Assembly: GCA_027886185.1 (NCBI GenBank)
Contig: WOAB01000040.1
Coordinates: 12,214,001-12,278,000 of the forward strand
Origin: Rheum nobile
Lineage: Eukaryota; Streptophyta; Magnoliopsida; Caryophyllales; Polygonaceae
Direction of reading: 5' to 3'
DNA: 64,000 nt
Shown here: piece after piece, positions 57,209 through 64,000 of the stretch
How positions within the stretch are numbered: the first letter of the stretch is position 1
How the letters are laid out: every line of letters starts with the position of its first letter
The notes under the pieces: model-generated
What the model was told of the DNA's origin: nothing
Seen by the model: the letters and a program-made list of their open reading frames with translations, nothing else
Databases searched by the model: none
Program-made: the position numbers and the translations under genes

Positions 57209-58685
57209 ATGAATCAAGGTAACCAATCCTTCTCTGATACTCTATGTACCGAAACTCCTTTGATGAATGCTTCACAAGCAAAACCATCAACTCCTACCAA
57301 TGTTGTTATCAACAAAACAAAAGTGTCACCCCCTCTGGTTAATCCCAGCCCTAAAAACAACACAAGGGTTGTAAACCCCATTTCTGAATCTTCTGTTGCT
57401 AAAAAAGATAAGGGGAAAGGTATTGCAACCCCTAATACTGGAACTTTTTTCTCCAAACTAGCCAAAGTAAGAGAAAATGCAAAGAAACAAAAAGAATCAG
57501 CCTTAATAGGCTTTGTGATTGGGAACCCTATTGAATTTCTTAAAGTTTTTACCAAACTCAAATCTGAATGGAGATTTCTTAAGGGAGAATTTGGGTTTTA
57601 TGACCGACAGTTTGGGTGGTTTGAAATCCACTTTGCTAACCCTCTGGACTTGAAAAAAAATTGGGAGGGTCGCCCTTACCATATCTTTGGTCAACTTCTG
57701 TTATTAAAAAAAGTGGTATAATGGATTTGATCCTCAAACAGAACCTTTCTCCCAACTAGATATCTGGATTAGAATCCCCCTCCTTCCTACTGAACTTGTG
57801 AGGCTGCGGCTATTTCTCTCATTTTAGAAGAAAATAATATTGGTACTCTTATCAAACTTGATCCCCTTGCCTACAAAAGAAAATGGGCCAAATTCACTAG
57901 AATGAAAATCATCAAGCAGGTTAAAGTCCTTCTCTACAGGAGGAATAAAAATCATTATGGATTCTCTTGGATCATCTATCTCAGAAGAATCTCTAAGATC
58001 CCTGAACCATTTGTATGTAACTCCACTCGTAACAAACTCATCTACTCCATGGCATCTAATGAGCTAATGATACTTAGTCTCTTTCTTAAAAACCCTCTTC
58101 ACAATCACTGGTGTTGGATACATGATGTTACTATCTTACATGTTTGCTCATGTCCTTTGCCCATTTGGGTAAGCAGGCAATCAGGCAGAAAGCAACAATT
58201 GGTACACAACCAAAATCATCCTCCATTGGTTCACAACCAAAATCACCCTCTAATAGCAACAAGGAACCACTCCTATGTTATTCCAAGTCACTCTTTTCCT
58301 TACAGGATACATTTATATACTACATTTGTAATCAAACTACTATGTAACTATATAATCTTCATTACTAAAATTATTTGTGTACAATATTTCCATAATATCA
58401 AACAAGCTGACTCAAGGCTCAAACCAATTAACTTGTTGTATACCTGTTATACCTGTTGGTTTCATTTGTGTTGCATACTTTATAATCTGTGCCACTCTCT
58501 CCTTGCAGAATGTCTTTTTGATACAAATCTAATCATATCCTTCTCAAACCAAAACCTCGACTACAACAATAAGTCTCCTACAGACTATACCCAACAAAAC
58601 CACCTTCACCCATTAATTACTGTGATGTATCATCATCCCCACCAAATCGCAAGATCAACTTACTTGCACACAATCCCAAGTTGTT
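57209..58685 (+). pseudogene. LINE ORF1 (DUF4283-like RNA-binding protein)
   Basis: It starts at Met 57209 with a Ser/Pro/Lys-rich disordered part. A DUF4283-type domain follows, with EWRFLKGEFGFYDRQF, FEIHFANPLDL and WEGRPYHIFGQ blocks. A stop at 57719-57721 and shifts near 57800 break it. Later pieces (IRIPLLPTEL, EENNIGTLIKLD, KWAKFTRM) match the end of the domain. Nothing after about 58030 is recognisable, and no zinc knuckle is seen. ORF1 proteins bind LINE RNA. Confidence 0.65.
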
Positions 58686-58689
58686 TTAA

Positions 58690-61600
58690 ATGAAGATAAG
58701 CCTATGGAATTGTAGAGGCATCGGTCGTAAAAATCTTTGGACTAATATCGAGTCTTTTTGTAAAATTGAAAAAATACAAATCATGGCCCTAGTTGAAACT
58801 AGAACTAATAAAGAACCACAACAACATATTTGGCGGAAAGCTGGATTTGATAACTTCCACTTCTCCCCAGCAGTTGGATTTTCGGGTGGCATTTGTGTCA
58901 TGTGGAAATCATACCAACTCTATAACGAAATTTGTGAACTTACCCATATTGATACACGATTTATTGCGGTTAAATATAAAATTCTGGATAAAGCCATATG
59001 CATCATGATTATCTTCATATATGCTCCTCCAAAAGAAAATGAGAAAGACCAGTTCTGGTCCTTGCTATCAAATTTTGTCTCACATACAAACTTTCCATGC
59101 CTCCTAATAGGAGATCTCAACGAAATACAAAATAATACAGAAAGGATTGGGGGGTCTCACCTCCCACCATCCAAATTTCTCAGACTAATTAATTTTAAAA
59201 ACAAATGCGATCTCATTGATATTCCAACCCAAGGTGGTGACTTTACCTGGAGGAAAATTAGAACTGAAATTGACAATCTTTACTCAAAACTAGATAGAAT
59301 CCTGGTTCATGACCAGATTCTTCAATGGTTTTCAGGCATCTTTACGAAAAATCATGCATTTACGTCTTCAGACCACTTTCCTATCTCTATTGAACTAGAG
59401 AATCAATCCCATATCAAAGCTCAACCCTTCAAATTTGAGAAAATGTGGACATATCGAAAAGATTTTGAAAACATTGTGAGACAAGCATGACGTATCAATT
59501 CGAGAGGATCGCATATGTTTAACCTCATTAAAAAAAACTATGCTCTTAAAGTAAGCGCAAAACATTGGAACAAAACAACATTTGGAAACATATTCAAACA
59601 ACTTAGAGAAGTGGAGGATTCACTAACATCTATTCAAAAGGACATCATTATCAACCCAACACAAAATCTTATATGTAAACAAAATAGATTAATAACAAAA
59701 AAGGAAAACCTCCTATCTTTTCATAAAAAATATTGGAGTCAACGTGCTAAAACAAAACATATTAAATCAATCGATACTAACTCTAATTATTTTCACTGAG
59801 TTGCTACAGGCAGACGGAGTCGGAAAATTATTAGAGAAATACATACTAATGACGGTACAATTATAATAGGACTGGAAAACATCCGAAATGAAATTAGATC
59901 AGATTTTGAAAGAAGGTTTTAAAAAAACAACATTAACAACAATATTCTCACATAATACCTCACAAATATAAATAGTGAGATTTCTACCCAAGATAATGTA
60001 GAACTCACAAAACCCGTCACAAATGAGGAAATTAAAACAGCTATCTTCAGCATTGGTAGCACTAAATCTCTCGGTCCTGATGACATGTCTTCTTTGTTTT
60101 ACCAAAAGTATTGGCATATAGTAGGGCCCATGGTCATTAAAGCTGTTAAGAGCTTTTTTCACTCTGGAAAACTATTGAAACAAATTAACCACACATTTAT
60201 CAGCTTTATGCCCTTATCCCAAAATGTGATAATCCAAACTCTACTAACCACTAAAGACCAATCAGTCTATGCTCCACTATTTACAAAGTAATTTCCAAAA
60301 TCATGACGGAAAGGATAAAACGAATATTGAATAAACTAATTCACCCTTTACAAGGTGCTTTCGTAGCAGACCGGGCAATCTAAGATAATATTCTTATAGC
60401 TCATGATATCTTCTACTCCTTCTGATCTAAGAAAGGAAAGGAAGGATGGGTTGCAATCAAACTAGATATGGAAAGCATATGACAAGATTGAATGGGAATT
60501 CATTCTTAAAGTCCTTGAAAATTTTGGTTTCGTCTCGCAATTTATCGGGTGGATCAAAGAATGCATTGAAACTGTATCCTTCTCAGTCCTTGTCAACAAT
60601 GGACCAACGGATGTTTTCTACCCTCAACGAGGATTACGTCAAGGGGACCCTCTATCACCCTTCCTTTTCATACTAGGTGTAGAAATATTAGCAAGAAAAC
60701 TTCAAGTTGAGAGCAATAGTAACACCAAACAAATGGGGTTTCAATTCTCCAGAAGAGGTACAAATATACATTTCCTATATTTTGCAGATGACATTCTCAT
60801 CTTTGGAAAAGCTAATCAATTAGCATGTTCAAAAATTAAAACTATCATCGAGGAATACTGCTTTATATCATGACAATCTGTCAACTACCAAAAATCAGCT
60901 TTCCAAACTACGAACAACATTTCTAAGAATACAAAAAACCTAATACAATCAGTGTTAAGTATCACAAGTACGACCTTCCTCAAAAAATGTTTAGGCTGTC
61001 CAATTATCAATGGGAAGGTTAATCAAGACACATTCAGATATACCATTTTATCTACCACTAACCAACTCACAAAATGGAAAGGAAATTTACTTTCACAGGA
61101 GGGTAGAGCTACTTTGATTAAATCTAATTTGGCTGCTAAACCAAATTATATTATGAAATGTTTCATGCTACCATCCTACATCCACAAAGAACTAGATACT
61201 CTTAATAGAACCTTTTTTTTCTGGAATAAGTATTCATCTTATAAACCCTTAATAGGCTGTGACAAAATATGTAAAAATAAAGAGAATGGAGGCAACGGTA
61301 TTAGAAAGACACAAGACATGAATAAAGCATTACAAATGAAACTATTGTGGAAAATTTTGGCTGAACCAAACAACATTTGGGTCAAAATAATCACAGAAAA
61401 ATATCTCAAAGATATCAATATCCTACACTACTATAAAAAGGGAAATCACTCTTGGCAATGGTCACAACTACTCAAACAAAGAAAAGAATTCACTAATGGC
61501 CTTCAATGGCTTGTTGGTGATGGACACACTATAAATTTCTGGAATGATAATTGGATATCAGATATTAACCTCAGAAACAATACCCTATCATCTACTACTA

Positions 61601-62835
61601 TCAACAATACCATTAAGGTAAGTGAATTCATTAAAAATGATAAAACATGGAACCAAACCAAATTAGAAGATATACTCAATCCTATTGATGTAAACAAAAT
61701 TCTTGATATACCCATCCCAATGCACTCTATCCCTGATAGAATGTACTGGGGCCCTAGTAGGAATGGCTGGTTTTCTACAAATATGCCTTCGAATTAATCA
61801 CCAAACAACAAACACCCTCTAATTACAATTTTGCCTGGATTTGGAAATTGGACACATATCCAAAAGTACAAAACTTTATTTGGAAAATATGTCATGATGG
61901 TCTACCCACCAAACAAAGATTAGCCCTGAAGCATGTTCATGTCCTTCAAGCATGTGACTCTTGTGATAACCCCCTGGAAGATATTAATCATTTCCTAACA
62001 CAATGCCCTTTTACACTCAAACACATCAAGAAACAAAATGCGAACATAGAAACCATTGTAAGAAACTTAGACATTACAAATAAAAAACCAAAAGATATTT
62101 TAACTGAATTATCCTCCCTCCTCAATAAACAAGAATTCATTTGCCTCATCACTTCTTGGTGGGGAATTTGGATTAACAGAAATCAAATCATCTTTAATTC
62201 TGATCCTAGCATTCGGATTAAGGACATGTCTCAATTCATTACAACACTTATACAAAACTGGGATAACACTAAATCCTCTGAGAGTGATGATTTACCCCAT
62301 CTAAAGGGGAAACCACAACCAAGTAGGAAAAGGAAATTCCTGAAATGGGAAAAACCAAATCAGAATTTCTACAAAATTAGTTTTGATGGCTCCAAACTAG
62401 CCAGTGGTGAAGCCGGGATTGGTTTCATCATTAGAAATCATAAAGCAGAAGTAATTCATATGGAAAACAAAAGAAGTGGATATAACACCATTCTGATGAC
62501 TGAAGCACTAGCCTTAAAAAAATAGCATTAAACATGCCAAAATCCTAAATATCCAAAAGCTTTAAATTGAGGGTGACAGTCTATACCTGATAAATTCTAT
62601 TAAGGGTATTTGGGATTGTCCCTGTGAGATTGAGATGGTTGTCGTTGACATTCTTGTTGACATCCATTCCTTCCAAGAAGTTCGTTTTAGACACATTTTT
62701 CGAGAGGTGAACCGGACTGTTGATCGCATTGCTAAACTCAGCTTTTCACCACTTGTGTCTAATCTTAGTCTTGATTCAGAACTTCGTGTTCTCATCCGCA
62801 AGGATGCTCTAGGCTGGTCTTCGCATCGTTGCTGA
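58690..62835 (+). pseudogene. LINE ORF2: endonuclease, reverse transcriptase, zf-RVT, RNase H
   Basis: The start at Met 58690 gives an APE-type endonuclease: SLWNCRGIGR, ALVETRTN, GDLNEI, the Leu-Asp-Arg-type block and the catalytic SDH at about 59370. A stop at 59488-59490 follows. RT pieces include KLDMEKAYDKIEW-like residues after a shift, RGLRQGDPLSPFLF at about 60630 and FADD at about 60782. The zf-RVT domain (FIWKICHDGLPTKQRLA, CDSC...HFLTQCP) lies at 61860-62010. An RNase H domain begins FDGSKLASGEAGIGF at about 62382 and ends near HIFREVNRTVDRIA (62697). Several shifts (e.g. 61797-61848) and stops make it inactive. Product: target-primed reverse transcription enzyme. Confidence 0.85.
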
Positions 62836-62868
62836 GACCAATCTAATTCTTTCCTCATCAAAAAAAAA

Positions 62869-63735
62869 TATTACAAATGATTTCCAAATCATATTCTAAG
62901 GGTTTGTTTGGTAGGTGTGTTTATAAAGTGTTTTTTGTTTATAAAGAGTTTTTTTAAATAGTATTTGAAATTTGAATATTGGGTGGTATAGAAAATGTGA
63001 AGGGAGTGAAAAAAAATGTGATTTGTTTATAATGGGTTTATAAATTGGGGCTTGATCAAGTGAGAATGGGGCTTATGGTGTAAAATGAGAATAAACCTCC
63101 ACTCTTGGATGGACTTTCATCCAAGGGTGGAGATAAAAGCTTCATTTAAGTGGTCATGTGTCATGCACATGACCACTTAAGTGGGTCAACTCCGTCATTG
63201 ACCGTCGGTCTCCGGCGTTGACCGCTGGTCAACTCCGGTCGTTGGCGGTCAACGCCGGCGTTGACCGGAGATTATTTATTTTTCGGGCTAAAATTTATTT
63301 TTTTGGGGCGGAATTTTCATTTTCTGGGCCAAAAATTTCTATGCACATTCCAACATGTTTTCATGCACTTTTGACCGACATAAAACCGGTCAACTTTTTT
63401 TTTACGGGGCCAACTTTTTTTTTCTTTGGGCGATTTTTTTGTATCCGGCCCAAAATTTTCTATGCACATTCACGCAAGATTTCATGCACTTCTAACCGTT
63501 CAAGCTTTTTTTTTCTCCTAAAATGTTTATTTTCGGGGTTCAGATTTTTCCCGCACATCCAGTGCAAATATTATGCACATTCAAGCCATTTTGCACGCCC
63601 ATTCAAGCCATTTTTGCACGCACATTCAAGCCATTACGTGTGAAGTGAATACGTCTATGCATGTATGTGCATGGATAATGGCTTGTATGTGTACATGATT
63701 TGTACTAGCATATACAATGCAAACATTATGCACAT
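62869..63735. repeat. unclassified repeat region with hairpins and short tandem repeats
   Basis: Two inverted repeats lie side by side: CCACTCTTGGATG/CATCCAAGGGTGG (63099-63111 and 63118-63130, one mismatch) and a perfect 15-base pair, TTAAGTGGTCATGTG/CACATGACCACTTAA (63146-63160 and 63166-63180). A cluster of GTTGAC/GTCAAC words follows at 63186-63268. Three copies of an ATTCAAGCCATT unit of about 24 bases lie at 63578-63637. A plus-strand frame at 63218-63643 is Phe-rich and looks non-coding. Confidence 0.6.
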
Positions 63736-64000
63736 TGTAGGATCGTACTTGTTAGTTATCGAGGGAACTAAGAGTCTAGTTCCCTAAGCAGCAGAATAAG
63801 TAAACAATAGCAGATTCAAGACAAGTTCCTTAGAGTGGGAACCTTTGATAATCAACTAGTTATCCAGGATAAAACCCACTACCTCTCTTGCAAGAGGATT
63901 TCAAAGTCTACTTCTTGTATTAATACTTCGGTTACAATAAACTAGAATAGAACACACAGATTTAAGTCTTAGACACACTAAGGACTCTCTATCTAGTTCG
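63736..64000 (-). repeat. LTR of the copia family seen at 1163, cut by the window end
   Basis: It starts TGTAGGATCG and matches the first 250 bases or so of the LTR at 1163, including the words GATTTCAAAGTCTACTTCTTG and ACACACAG. No primer site lies to its left. For a minus-strand element it must therefore be the 3' LTR or a solo LTR, with the rest to the right. Confidence 0.8.

Larger units (their letters stand above)
56385..62868 (+). mobile_element. L1-type LINE with RNase H, near full length, decayed
   Basis: An ORF1 (DUF4283-like) and an ORF2 (endonuclease, RT, zf-RVT, RNase H) lie in the usual order. A short A-run ends it at about 62859-62868. Flanks AATATTATAAAT (about 56372-56383) and AATATTACAAAT (from about 62868) look like an imperfect target-site duplication, which would make the copy full length. 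Stops and frameshifts occur throughout both ORFs. Confidence 0.85.

Noticed and set aside
56793..57212. 139-residue frame with membrane-like stretches
   Set aside because: It lies in the LINE 5' UTR with no family motif; T-rich DNA gives the hydrophobic residues.

Overview
The window is nuclear DNA of a flowering plant, most likely a eudicot. It has spliced genes with GT/AG introns, LTR retrotransposons primed by initiator-Met tRNA, an L1-type LINE with an RNase H tail, hAT and Harbinger-type MITEs, degenerate TTTAGGG repeats and one conserved plant gene, a SINAT-type RING E3 ligase. I cannot name the species. Apart from the SINAT gene (52.7-54.5 kb), almost everything is mobile DNA, much of it nested. 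Boundaries were set by eye from TG...CA ends, target-site duplications (TSDs), primer sites and frame-by-frame reading.

Layout. 1-2299: end of a minus-strand Ty1/copia element (gag and 5' LTR). 2300-9964: a gag-protease Ty3/gypsy derivative (A) split by a 4.1 kb solo LTR (5281-9407, TSD TGATT). 9965-13.3 kb: a minus-strand Athila-like ORF1 fragment, then a decayed gypsy pol (B). 14915-17490: a small gag-only LTR element (C, TSD TTGGG). 17.5-20.4 kb: GATATTCA-type minisatellite, degenerate telomere-like repeats and AT-rich DNA. 20.4-22.1 kb: a spliced Ulp1-like (C48) protease pseudogene on the plus strand. 23.2-47.2 kb: a FAR1/MULE-transposase-like pseudogene on the minus strand. It converges on the Ulp1 gene and is broken by a hAT MITE (23754-24097), a Tat-lineage gypsy element (24242-36194, TSD GTGAC) and a gag-only long-LTR element (D, 36765-45443, TSD CACCC). 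The Tat element itself holds a solo LTR (31859-34323). 47539-50091: another solo LTR, minus strand (TSD CCGCA). 50.7-51.1 kb: a second hAT-like MITE. 51.1-55.0 kb: the SINAT gene with leader and 3' region. 55.2-55.5 kb: a Harbinger-type MITE. 56.4-62.9 kb: a decayed LINE. 62.9-63.7 kb: a hairpin-rich unclassified repeat. From 63736: an LTR of the same copia family as at the left edge.

How parts relate. With the nested insertions removed, the FAR1-like transposase and the Ulp1-like protease form a compact convergent pair. Their non-coding parts share an unusual GGTTCAT motif that always reads on the plus strand. This fits one decayed Mutator-like element (MULE) carrying both genes. The long LTRs at 5.3, 31.9, 36.8, 43.0 and 47.5 kb form one superfamily with modular insides: GC-rich palindrome arrays near the TATA box, different minisatellites, and in one copy a 1 kb segment shared with the internal region of element D. 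The Tat element carries a four-exon antisense gene downstream of pol and has lost its protease region.
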